Positions 8,830-15,875 of a stretch of DNA of 64,000 bases are shown one piece after another. The notes under the pieces were generated by a model. That model was not told the DNA's origin and ran no database searches. It saw nothing but the letters and a program-made list of their open reading frames with translations. A program made the position numbers and the translations under genes. Source of the stretch: Treponema porcinum (GTDB lineage: Bacteria > Spirochaetota > Spirochaetia > Treponematales > Treponemataceae); the NCBI RefSeq assembly GCF_900167145.1, contig NZ_FUWG01000006.1:62001-126000 (forward strand), in the 5' to 3' direction. Each line of letters starts with the position of its first letter. The stretch's first letter is position 1.

Positions 8830-9384
8830 TTATTTTAATATAAATCCTCTGGTGAGATACGAAGAATTATTAAATCCAATGATTTTTGTATTTAGTTTTT
8901 TGAGATAATCTTCAAAATCATTTATTCTAGCTTTAGAGACATAATCACAGAATGTTAATAAAACTTGTGGCGAGATTATAAAATTGAACTGAGATAATAA
9001 TGATTCTGCTACAGATAATTCCATAAATGCCGGAATTGTTAGGATAGGATTGAAATTGAACTTATCTGAATTAAAAAAATCGTAGATATATTTTTGGTCA
9101 TTTAGCGATGACCCGAAATCTATGAAATAAATAGTATTCGGCTCAAAAGAATATTCTTCTAGTTTTTCTTTTAATCTCGATACAAATGGAATTTTAATAA
9201 TTTCACAGAATTTTTCGCAAATATAATTCTGTCCCAGCGTGCAGTAATTTGCAGAAATAAGGACTAATTTTTCTTCAGGATTGTTTTCCTTATATTTTTG
9301 ATAGCATAGTTTAAACAAAGCATTTGTTTTTCCACTTCCATACTGGCCATAAATCATATAAATAGTTGGTTTTAGTGTTTTCAT
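8830..9384 (-). CDS. Small P-loop NTPase resembling the FlhF/SRP54 GTPase domain
   Basis: A 184-aa protein with Walker A GQYGSGKTN at residues 13-21. The layout follows the SIMIBI NG domain of FlhF. After a helix comes LVLISANYCTLGQNYICEKFCEIIKIPF, lining up with the FlhF ADTYRIGAxEQL...GIP segment. Then comes a hydrophobic strand ending in Asp (YFIDFGSS, where FlhF has DTAGRS), and finally SYLTRG near the end (FlhF: SYLTxGQ). The TKxD guanine motif and DTAGR are lost, so GTP specificity is doubtful. There is no N-terminal B-domain. It is AT-rich, upstream of the WYL gene on the same strand, and near FliG and FlhA relics. Family placement is inference from pattern; function is unknown. Confidence 0.6.
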   Translation of the reverse strand: MKTLKPTIYMIYGQYGSGKTNALFKLCYQKYKENNPEEKLVLISANYCTLGQNYICEKFCEIIKIPFVSRLKEKLEEYSFEPNTIYFIDFGSSLNDQKYIYDFFNSDKFNFNPILTIPAFMELSVAESLLSQFNFIISPQVLLTFCDYVSKARINDFEDYLKKLNTKIIGFNNSSYLTRGFILK

Positions 9385-9400
9385 AGTTTTAGAATATTCT

Positions 9401-9429
9401 GTTTAACTCGCAAACAATGAGTGTTAAAC
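9401..9429. promoter_or_regulatory. Imperfect inverted repeat between divergent genes
   Basis: GTTTAAC...GTTAAAC arms (9401-9407 and 9423-9429) enclose a second pairing pair CTCG/GAGT. The repeat lies between the P-loop gene (minus) and the lipoprotein gene (plus), where an operator serving either promoter would be expected. No clear -35/-10 pair could be picked out for either gene. Confidence 0.35.
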
Positions 9430-9516
9430 TAAATTTTTTTTTATTTTTTTGACTCTCATTCTGTGCAAGCCAAACAATTTAATATTGAAGTAGAATTATT
9501 AAACGAAGGAGTTGTT

Positions 9517-10425
9517 ATGAAAAAAACACTAACTTTACTGGCAGCGGTAATTCCGCTTTTCTTGTTTGGCTGCGCTTCAACACAAGTTGTTCCTGCAGAT
9601 ATTCAGTATAAGGAAATCAAGGGAGAAGATTATCTTGATGAATATTTGGATAAACTGATTGAACAATCAAAGACCTATAAAATTATTGATGTTTATATCT
9701 CAAAAATTGATGACATAAAACAACTGATAGAGAATCCAAAATCTGATTTTTATATGGAAATTGCAGAATCGCCTAACGGATTCAGAGGGCGTAGAGTTCT
9801 TGCAAATGAGTACGCAAAAAAAATGAATGAATTAGATCCTACCTGGGCTGAAAGACTCGAGTCTGTAAAAAATGATAAGAGATATAATGGACACTACACT
9901 GTATATCTTTATTTCAAAGAAGTTGGAAACTTTATGCTTGGTACAGAAACTATTGGCGTAATTTATGATATTGAAGGAATACCAACTTTAGAGAAAATTG
10001 CTGCAGATGACCTGGCAGAAAAAAAAGCCAAAGAAGAAAAGCAGCTGGCTGATGAGAAAGCCAAAGCTCAAGCTGATGCTGAAAATAATGCAAAAGGCAA
10101 AGCAATAGCTAAAGGTTATACTTATCATGGAATTGAAGAAGCAGAACAGAACTCTGTTTTATTTCAGGGTGGAGCATTAGAAAAAGGACATGCATATTAT
10201 ATTAAGGGATTTACACCTGCAAAATATTCTCCAGCTACGGTAGCTGTAATTATGACTTTATTTGGTGAATCTAATCCTGTACTTGTTTCATATAAAGACC
10301 AAAAGGTAAAAGCTGATGTTATGAACGCAAGTAGTTTATGGGGAGAATATTTACCGGTTACTGTTATTGTTACTGCTGATACTGTTTTACCAAACAGGGT
10401 TGTTGTACTTGGAATTGTAGAATAA
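9517..10425 (+). CDS. Hypothetical lipoprotein
   Basis: A 302-aa exported lipoprotein: MKKTLTLLAAVIPLFLFGC has a charged start, hydrophobic core and a lipobox with the acceptor Cys at residue 19. The ATG at 9517 is chosen over an upstream in-frame ATG because AAGGAG lies 7 bases before it and the signal peptide starts there. Residues about 165-205 form a highly charged, Ala/Lys/Glu-rich helix (likely coiled coil). The final 100 residues look like a beta-rich domain. I do not recognise a family. It is followed by a strong terminator, so it is monocistronic. Confidence 0.72.
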   Translation: MKKTLTLLAAVIPLFLFGCASTQVVPADIQYKEIKGEDYLDEYLDKLIEQSKTYKIIDVYISKIDDIKQLIENPKSDFYMEIAESPNGFRGRRVLANEYAKKMNELDPTWAERLESVKNDKRYNGHYTVYLYFKEVGNFMLGTETIGVIYDIEGIPTLEKIAADDLAEKKAKEEKQLADEKAKAQADAENNAKGKAIAKGYTYHGIEEAEQNSVLFQGGALEKGHAYYIKGFTPAKYSPATVAVIMTLFGESNPVLVSYKDQKVKADVMNASSLWGEYLPVTVIVTADTVLPNRVVVLGIVE

Positions 10426-10442
10426 TATGACAGAATAAAAGA

Positions 10443-10477
10443 AGAGCGTCAGATGAAAAACTGACGCTCTTTTTTTG
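10443..10477 (+). terminator. Rho-independent terminator of the lipoprotein gene
   Basis: Perfect 10-bp stem AGAGCGTCAG/CTGACGCTCT with an 8-base loop, followed by seven T. It starts 17 bases after the lipoprotein stop codon. Confidence 0.9.
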
Positions 10478-10479
10478 TT

Positions 10480-10795
10480 TGATTAAATCAGAAGGATTTA
10501 AACTATTGATTTTTAATTTTCTTTCCTTTTCAAGTTTTAATAATGTTTGGAGAATCTGTAATTTTGCTTCTTCAGTTTCTGCAAAAGTTATTGGACCCAT
10601 ATATTCCAAATCTTCTTTGAGCATGCTTGAAGTTCTTTTTGACATGTTACGGAAGATTTTATCTTGAACTTCTGTTGAAGCACCTTTTAAGGCCTTTGCA
10701 AGAATCTGCTGATCAGAATATTTCAGCATTATTTGAATAGCTCTGTCATTAATATTCTGTAAATCATCAAAAGAGCTACAACAAGAACATTTCTT
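10480..10795 (-). pseudogene. Relic of FliG C-terminal domain
   Basis: On the minus strand the frame reads INDRAIQIMLKYSDQQILAKALKGA, EVQDKIFRNMSKR, SSMLKEDLEYMGP and EEAKLQILQTLLKLE. This is the C-terminal domain of the flagellar switch protein FliG (compare LAKALKGA and EKIFRNMSKRA in true FliG). The N-terminal two thirds are absent. A frameshift near 10775 separates a short upstream match (KEMFLL). At the other end the frame has no proper stop and runs through the lipoprotein terminator. It is therefore a decayed fragment of a FliG paralogue rather than the functional gene. Confidence 0.75.
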
Positions 10796-10867
10796 TCACT
10801 TTCTGATTTCGAACAGCAATTAGAAATTATAAAAATTATTGGTTTCTGGATATGCAGAGAAAATTCC

Positions 10868-11305
10868 TTGTCCGGCTTTTTTTATACTCTTATGATGTCA
10901 GTAGTATTAATATTCTTCTGTAAACGATATATTTCAAGATATACCGAAATATCCGCCAGATATTGTCTTGATTCAATGAATTCAGAATTATTCGATATAG
11001 ACCAAAAATTAATAAGAAAAGAAATAACAGAAGATGAAGCAAAAAATCAAAAACAACAAGTTGCAACAAAAATAAATTATTACAGCGCTTTAGATAGTTC
11101 TGCACAAGTTTTAGAAAAAACAATAACAGCTTTTATTTTACTTTTTATAGTTTTTACAGTTGGAGGAGTTTCCATAGGTATCGTAGAATTTCATCAACCT
11201 TTGCGGGAAGCAATGAATCAATATATTGTACTTTCTTCCGGCTATCTTGTAGTGTTTTTAATTCCATTATTCATTGTTTGTTTGAGTCTTAGAATAAAAA
11301 AATAA
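10868..11305 (+). CDS. Membrane protein fragment related to the FlhA export-gate protein
   Basis: A 145-aa frame (TTG start; open from about 10760) with three hydrophobic segments. ISRYTEISARYCLDSMNSELFDID, then KEITEDEAKNQKQQV and NYYSALDSSAQVLEK, follow the order of FlhA ([27 protein letters not shown]...IDEDEAxRRR...DFYGAMDGASKFVKGD). The GK of PGKQM and the charged loop residues are changed. The N-terminal TM half and the cytoplasmic domain of about 350 residues are missing. It ends in its own stop just before the IS110-family element. Either a relic or a domesticated membrane piece; no clear ribosome site is seen, so expression is uncertain. Confidence 0.5.
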   Translation: MSGFFYTLMMSVVLIFFCKRYISRYTEISARYCLDSMNSELFDIDQKLIRKEITEDEAKNQKQQVATKINYYSALDSSAQVLEKTITAFILLFIVFTVGGVSIGIVEFHQPLREAMNQYIVLSSGYLVVFLIPLFIVCLSLRIKK

Positions 11306-11340
11306 TACAAGGAGGCATGATAAAAAAGTAAACGAACAAG

Positions 11341-11530
11341 CGGTATTGTGATACGCTGAAGTGATTCAGCGGAACCCAGGCGATAGTTCGTCATGTTTTG
11401 TAAGGACTCAGATCCTTGTCGAGGAGAATGAAGAGCTTTTGCCGCATCATACTATAGTCATTTAAGACTGAATGGGAGATTGGAACACTATACCGATTAG
11501 ACTTTCCGCAGACGAATCAAAACTGAGGTC
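11341..11530 (+). ncRNA. Putative bridge RNA of the IS110-family element
   Basis: Non-coding left end of the element, directly upstream of the transposase, as in IS110-group elements whose bridge RNAs pair with donor and target DNA. Visible stems: CGCTGA/TCAGCG (11354-11371), AAGGA/TCCTT (11402-11417), AGTC/GACT near 11458-11468. ATGGGAGATT at 11472-11481 recurs exactly at 12680-12689, the right junction of the element, as expected for one target-guide segment. The RNA ends are inferred, not seen. Confidence 0.6.
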
Positions 11531-11533
11531 ATC

Positions 11534-12643
11534 ATGACATTTTTTATTGGAGTTGATTTGCACAAGACACAGTTTACTGTTCATGTGCGTACAGAAGAAA
11601 AAGTTGAGTCTTTGGATCAGATTAAACAGTATCCGACAACAGTAGCCGGCTACGCTGAGTTTCTTTCAAGAATTGAAACTTACAGAGCAACTGGTGCGGC
11701 TGTAAAAATCGGAGTTGAATCTACCGGAAATACAAGATTCTTCAAGAACCAGGTTGAGAAGGCAGGAGCAGAAGTAACTGTAATTAACACTCTCAAATTC
11801 AAGGTTATCAACGAATCAACCAAGAAAACTGACAAGCATGATGCTTCGACAATTTCAGAATTTCTTTCAAAGGATATGCTTCCTGAAAGTTATTTGTGTG
11901 GAAAAGAAACTGAGAATATCAGACGTCTGTTGAAATCACGGGAACGACTTGTTCGTTCAACAGTTGGTCAGAAAAACGAAATTCATGCATTGTTAGTGAG
12001 TTTAGGGCTTTCTGATGAGCTTAGAAGCCTACAAAGTAAAAAAGGGCGCCAGAAGATTCTGGACACCCTTGAGTCGAATAACGACTACGTGCTCGAGGCA
12101 CAATCAGTAAAACTGATGTTTGAAATTATAGAGCGTATTGAAGAAAGCGTAAAGACGATTGAAAAACAGATCAGTGAACTGACAAAAGATGATGAAATGG
12201 TAAACCGCCTTATGACAATCCGAGGCTGTGGAAAAATCACAGCATGGACAATCAGGGCTTACACAGAAGACATATCAAGATTTGCAACTGCAAAGAAGTA
12301 TGCGGCTTTCTGTGGACTTGTACCTTGGGTGCAGGATTCAAATGAGACCATTCATCATGGAAAGATAACGAAACGAGGACCTCAGGAATTGAGAACTTGT
12401 TTTGTGCAATTGGTGTTAGGAATTCGTCGCTGTAAAGACACTTCAGAATGGAGAATGATGCAGCGTTATGAATATATGAAAAAGAATAAAGGCAGCGGCA
12501 AATCAATTGTGGCTGCTGCCAGAAAAATGGCAGAAATCGTTTGGGCGATGCTCAGCGATAAACAGGATTTTAATGCAGACAGGATGAAAGGCGTTTACAA
12601 ACCTATGATTCTTGCTGATGAAGCTCTCTCTGCCATAAATTAA
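11534..12643 (+). CDS. IS110-family transposase (recombinase)
   Basis: A 369-aa DEDD-type recombinase. The N-terminal RuvC-like domain starts FIGVDLHKTQFTVHV, with the first acidic residue in VDLHK; a second patch is GVESTGNTRFF, and DKHDA lies near residue 100. The C-terminal Tnp domain has the helix-hairpin-helix-like MTIRGCGKITAWTI and the serine-region AAFCGLVPWVQDSN...KITKRGPQELRTCFVQ. Length is normal. The enzyme would use the RNA from the upstream non-coding end to choose its target. No frameshift is seen. Confidence 0.93.
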   Translation: MTFFIGVDLHKTQFTVHVRTEEKVESLDQIKQYPTTVAGYAEFLSRIETYRATGAAVKIGVESTGNTRFFKNQVEKAGAEVTVINTLKFKVINESTKKTDKHDASTISEFLSKDMLPESYLCGKETENIRRLLKSRERLVRSTVGQKNEIHALLVSLGLSDELRSLQSKKGRQKILDTLESNNDYVLEAQSVKLMFEIIERIEESVKTIEKQISELTKDDEMVNRLMTIRGCGKITAWTIRAYTEDISRFATAKKYAAFCGLVPWVQDSNETIHHGKITKRGPQELRTCFVQLVLGIRRCKDTSEWRMMQRYEYMKKNKGSGKSIVAAARKMAEIVWAMLSDKQDFNADRMKGVYKPMILADEALSAIN

Positions 12644-12703
12644 GTAATTTAAGAAAGTCGACTTGTTCGTTGACTTTTTATGGGAGATTCTTATGGGATC
12701 TAA

Positions 12704-13012
12704 AGAAAATCAACCTACGGTACTGCTATAAAACAGTACCACGAGTTGCCGTTCAAACATCAGCTCTCAACTTGCCAAATAGTAACCGGAAGCATGGACT
12801 TAGTTTGGGAAACCGACAACGGATGTGTTGTTGTTGATTACAAAACATTCCCGGGCGAGAAAGAAGAATTAACAGACAAAAAAAGTGATTACTATGTCGG
12901 CAAGCACAAAGGTCAGTTAGAATGCTATGAGCAGGCTTTGGTTGCGACAGGCAAGGAGGTTATTGCTAAACTCCTTTATTATCCAGTAGTGGGTGTAATA
13001 GCGAAGTTGTAA
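12704..13012 (+). pseudogene. Fragment of a RecB/AddA-type PD-(D/E)XK nuclease
   Basis: The frame (open from 12704 after an in-frame TAA) gives GSMDLVWETDNGCVVVDYKT, the D...DYK core of the RecB-family nuclease. HKGQLECYEQAL, the Q-x-x-x-Y motif that follows in AddA/AddB/Cas4 relatives, comes next. Upstream helicase sequence is missing. Such domains normally end large helicase-nucleases, so this is a C-terminal stub. The IS110-family element lies directly upstream and may have cut it, but no matching N-terminal part is visible on the other side. Confidence 0.65.
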
Positions 13013-13024
13013 TTTTTTTTCCAT

Positions 13025-13058
13025 ACTATCATAATATGATAGTTCTCAGCTCTATAAT
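13025..13058 (+). promoter_or_regulatory. Promoter with perfect palindromic operator for the DnaE-like gene
   Basis: A 19-base perfect palindrome, ACTATCAT-AAT-ATGATAGT (13025-13043), lies where the -35 box would be. TATAAT follows at 13053-13058, and the ATG comes 18 bases later with GAGGTG as ribosome site. The position suggests a repressor that blocks polymerase, as expected for an inducible gene. The sequence is not one I can assign to a named regulator. Confidence 0.55.
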
Positions 13059-13076
13059 GATATGTGAGGTGACAAA

Positions 13077-15395
13077 ATGGATTTATATACTTTTGACAGC
13101 CCGGAAGGAATTCCAGAAAGCAAATATATTCCGCTGGATATAATGTCTGATTATTCAATAGGCGAGAGTATTGCTCGTATTCCAGAGCTTGTAAGAAAGG
13201 CAAAGTCGCTGAACATGAAGGCTCTTGCACTTACGGACAGAACTCTTTCCGGAGCAATAGAGTTTTACCTGCTTTGCAAGACGAATGATATTAAACCGAT
13301 AATCGGACAGAAAATTGCGTTTGGAAATAATGAAGTGAATCTTCTTTGCAAGGATTTAGAAGCATACAAGATTCTTTGCAGACATTCACTTGAGTTACAG
13401 GACGCAAATGATTTTCCGATGGCTTTAAGTGAGCTTCGTATTACAAAAGAAGATTGTGAGCATTTTATTTGTATAACATCCTATTGCACTTCTGAATTAG
13501 TTACTTCTTTTGGAGATAATCTTTATAAACAGGTAGATTTTGCCGAGGTTAAAAATCATCCTGAAAAACTTGATAATCTCGATACATCACATGCAGTAAT
13601 AACAAATCCTGTCCGCTATCTCGAAAAAGAGGATTACGAAGCTCTTGCAGCATTCAAGCTGAGTCTATCAGAAAATCCTAGTCCGATATATCCAGACAAT
13701 TACTTTGCAGATGATTCGGAAATCATTCCGTTCCTCACCGAAAATAATCACCTTGAATTAGCAGAAAATACACAGCGAATCACAGAACAGATTCAATTCA
13801 TCTTCCCGGAAAATTATTTTACAACACCGGAAGCTCATAACCGAATGCGAGAAAGCCTGCCGGATTTTGAAGACGCAGAAAATCAGTTGCGCGCTATTGC
13901 GGTGGAAGGCTTTAACCAGAAACTACATGAATTTGAGAATGAACAGGAAGCCCGCGACTGTCTGGCATATGAGCTGGAAGATATCTACAATCATCACTGG
14001 GAGAAGATTTTTCTGTTTCATCATGAAGTAACTTCCTGGTGCCGTCAGAATGGAATTGAAGTTGGACCTGGACGGGGTAGTGCGCCAGGTTCTTTTGTTT
14101 CGTATCTGCTTGGAATTACTAATGTGAATCCACTGAAACATGGTCTTATCTATGAACGTTTCTTGAATTCTGAAAGACTCTGTTATCCTGATTTTGATAT
14201 AGATTACGATTATGAACGGTTGCCGGAAGTTGCGGAACATCTTAAGGAGAAGTATGGAGAAGATTGCGTTGTAAGAATTGCGACTTATGGTCGCTTAAAA
14301 TGCTGGCAAACTCTTGAAATTGCAGCAAAGTATCTTAATTATTCTGCGGAAGAAATCCTTCCTATTAAAAAAATAATATTAGATTTCTGCTTACCTAGAG
14401 TGACTTTTTCAAGACTTTTGGACAGTAGCTCTTATCTTTATAAAGATGTAATTCCGCATTGGGACGGAGTTAAGCTTCAGGGCTTTTTACGCGACAAGAA
14501 GAATGAAAAACTTGTAAAAATTGCTCAAACCTTGGAGTTCGTAAAACATAATATTGGACTTTATGCAAGCGGATATATTGTTACTGGAGATTCGATATAC
14601 ACTTATATTCCAGTACTAAAAGACTCAAAAACCGGTTGGATTTATTCAGAATATACAATGAACATTCTGGAAGACGTTGGTCTCTATAAAAGTGATCTAC
14701 TCGGATTGTGGGAGCTTACAAAACTCAAACACCTTACTGAGGCAATAAGTAAGAAAACAGGAACTCCTTTTAATTACAAGGAAATCTCTCTTGAAGATAA
14801 AGAAACCTTAGAGGCTTTTGCAAAAGGGAAGACAACTGATGTTTTTCAGTTTGAAGCACCTGGCATGAAAAAGTTCCTTAAAAAACTCGAACCAGACAGA
14901 TTTTCAGACCTCGTTCTCATGAATGCGCTGTATCGCCCAGGTCCATTTGATTACATTCCTATAGCTATTGATAATAAAGCTGCCGGGAATTACAGAAATG
15001 ATTTTCCTGGATGTGAATCAATCCTCGAAGAAACCTACGGGCTGCCCATTTATCAGGAACAGATAATCCAGATGGCTCAGATTCTTGCCGGCTATTCCCT
15101 TGCAGAAGGCGACATGCTTCGCCGTGCTATGGGTAAGAAAAAGCTTGAAGTTCTTATGGCAAAAAAAGCTGAGTTCATGGAACGGGCACCCGTAACAGAA
15201 ATCGTATCAGAAAAACAGGCAGAAGAAATCTTTGATATCATGATTCCATTCGCCGGTTATGCTTTCAATAAATCTCATGCTGTTGCGTACACAATGATGG
15301 CTTACTGGGAAATGTACATGAAAGTTCACTTCCCAAAAGAGTACAGAAAAATCATCAAAAACTTCCGGGAAGAACTTGAAGAAGAAGATTTCTAA
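13077..15395 (+). CDS. Short DnaE-type DNA polymerase III alpha-like protein with dead PHP domain
   Basis: A 772-aa C-family polymerase, much shorter than DnaE (about 1150 aa). The N-terminal PHP domain keeps its fold pattern, but the HLHVHSEYS metal motif reads PLDIMSDYS (residues 19-27) and TDHG reads TDRT, so metal ligands are gone. The polymerase core is intact: GPGRGSAPGS (330-339), catalytic D374 and D376 in PDFDIDYD, third Asp D540 in YKSDLLGL, then ALYRPGP, YQEQ and LRRAMGKKK. The protein stops after FAGYAFNKSHAVAYT plus about 40 residues. The helix-hairpin-helix, clamp-binding and OB/tau regions are missing. It is probably an accessory polymerase carried by the island, not the replicative enzyme. 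Confidence 0.85.
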   Translation: MDLYTFDSPEGIPESKYIPLDIMSDYSIGESIARIPELVRKAKSLNMKALALTDRTLSGAIEFYLLCKTNDIKPIIGQKIAFGNNEVNLLCKDLEAYKILCRHSLELQDANDFPMALSELRITKEDCEHFICITSYCTSELVTSFGDNLYKQVDFAEVKNHPEKLDNLDTSHAVITNPVRYLEKEDYEALAAFKLSLSENPSPIYPDNYFADDSEIIPFLTENNHLELAENTQRITEQIQFIFPENYFTTPEAHNRMRESLPDFEDAENQLRAIAVEGFNQKLHEFENEQEARDCLAYELEDIYNHHWEKIFLFHHEVTSWCRQNGIEVGPGRGSAPGSFVSYLLGITNVNPLKHGLIYERFLNSERLCYPDFDIDYDYERLPEVAEHLKEKYGEDCVVRIATYGRLKCWQTLEIAAKYLNYSAEEILPIKKIILDFCLPRVTFSRLLDSSSYLYKDVIPHWDGVKLQGFLRDKKNEKLVKIAQTLEFVKHNIGLYASGYIVTGDSIYTYIPVLKDSKTGWIYSEYTMNILEDVGLYKSDLLGLWELTKLKHLTEAISKKTGTPFNYKEISLEDKETLEAFAKGKTTDVFQFEAPGMKKFLKKLEPDRFSDLVLMNALYRPGPFDYIPIAIDNKAAGNYRNDFPGCESILEETYGLPIYQEQIIQMAQILAGYSLAEGDMLRRAMGKKKLEVLMAKKAEFMERAPVTEIVSEKQAEEIFDIMIPFAGYAFNKSHAVAYTMMAYWEMYMKVHFPKEYRKIIKNFREELEEEDF

Positions 15396-15400
15396 AAATA

Positions 15401-15547
15401 ATGTCTGATAATAATCGGCTTTATGACCCAATATACAGTTACAGTGTAGAAGGTCATAATGCCTGCAAACAGAGCAAGATGCTTCCAGAAGTTCTGAATG
15501 AAGAGTTTTACCAGTTCATTCAATCGGGGAATTTCTTTGAGTGCTGA
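15401..15547 (+). CDS. Small hypothetical protein downstream of the DnaE-like gene
   Basis: A 48-codon frame starting 5 bases after the polymerase stop: MSDNNRLYDPIYSYSVEGH..., ending in FFEC. Its weak ribosome site overlaps the end of the polymerase gene, so coupling is possible. I do not recognise it. It may be the N-terminal scrap of a longer gene whose remainder decayed, because the DNA behind it also carries broken coding sequence. Confidence 0.3.
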   Translation: MSDNNRLYDPIYSYSVEGHNACKQSKMLPEVLNEEFYQFIQSGNFFEC

Positions 15548-15614
15548 AAAGTAATTGGCTGCAATGTCGATTCCGGCATAAGTTAGAGTACAAGCGGATA
15601 TTCATCAACAATAA

Positions 15615-15836
15615 ACTTGCTTATTCCTTTGGCAAGGCTCCGGCTCTGAATTACGTTCTTGGAAATATAAAGAGACACTTTTCCATAATCTTTACAGTAA
15701 AGAATTGTACGGACAAGCCAGAAAAGGCTTCCTGCTCCGCCGACAATAAGAAGACGAACTTTTGAGCCGTGTGCAAAACGCAATAGAAAAGGAACTGGGA
15801 AAGATTTCTGTTGCGGAATTGATGAAGGAGATTTAG
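15615..15836 (+). pseudogene. Decayed coding sequence, unknown family
   Basis: One frame, ending at TAG 15834-15836, reads like a genuine protein tail: GSGSELRSWKYKETLFHNLY, YGQARKGFLLRRQ, then a single TAA at 15747, then EDELLSRVQNAIEKELGKI and AELMKEI. A charged helical C-terminus with one internal stop and no start suggests a dead gene. It could be the remainder of the gene that began at 15401 after frameshifts. No family is recognised. Nothing else is seen in 15548-15875. Confidence 0.35.
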
Positions 15837-15875
15837 TGTTGCTTTTCCCCAAGGAACAGTCTTTCCCCAAACCTC

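Larger units (their letters stand above)
11320..12681 (+). mobile_element. IS110-family insertion sequence with long 5' non-coding end
   Basis: The element is bounded by related ends: 11320-11340 is the near complement of 12662-12681 (shared core CTTGTTCGTT and a run of T). About 190 bases of non-coding DNA precede the transposase and only about 40 follow it. That arrangement is the one in which IS110-group elements encode a bridge RNA on the left. The open frame is intact, so it may be active. It sits between the FlhA-like fragment and a nuclease fragment. Confidence 0.75.

Noticed and set aside
9463..9516. Longer start for the lipoprotein gene
   Set aside because: The extra 18 residues come before a perfect signal peptide, and the ribosome site is next to the second ATG.
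10370..10479. 3' part of the minus-strand FliG-like frame
   Set aside because: It reads through the lipoprotein terminator and the lipoprotein gene end; FliG similarity stops near 10490, so this part is not real coding sequence.
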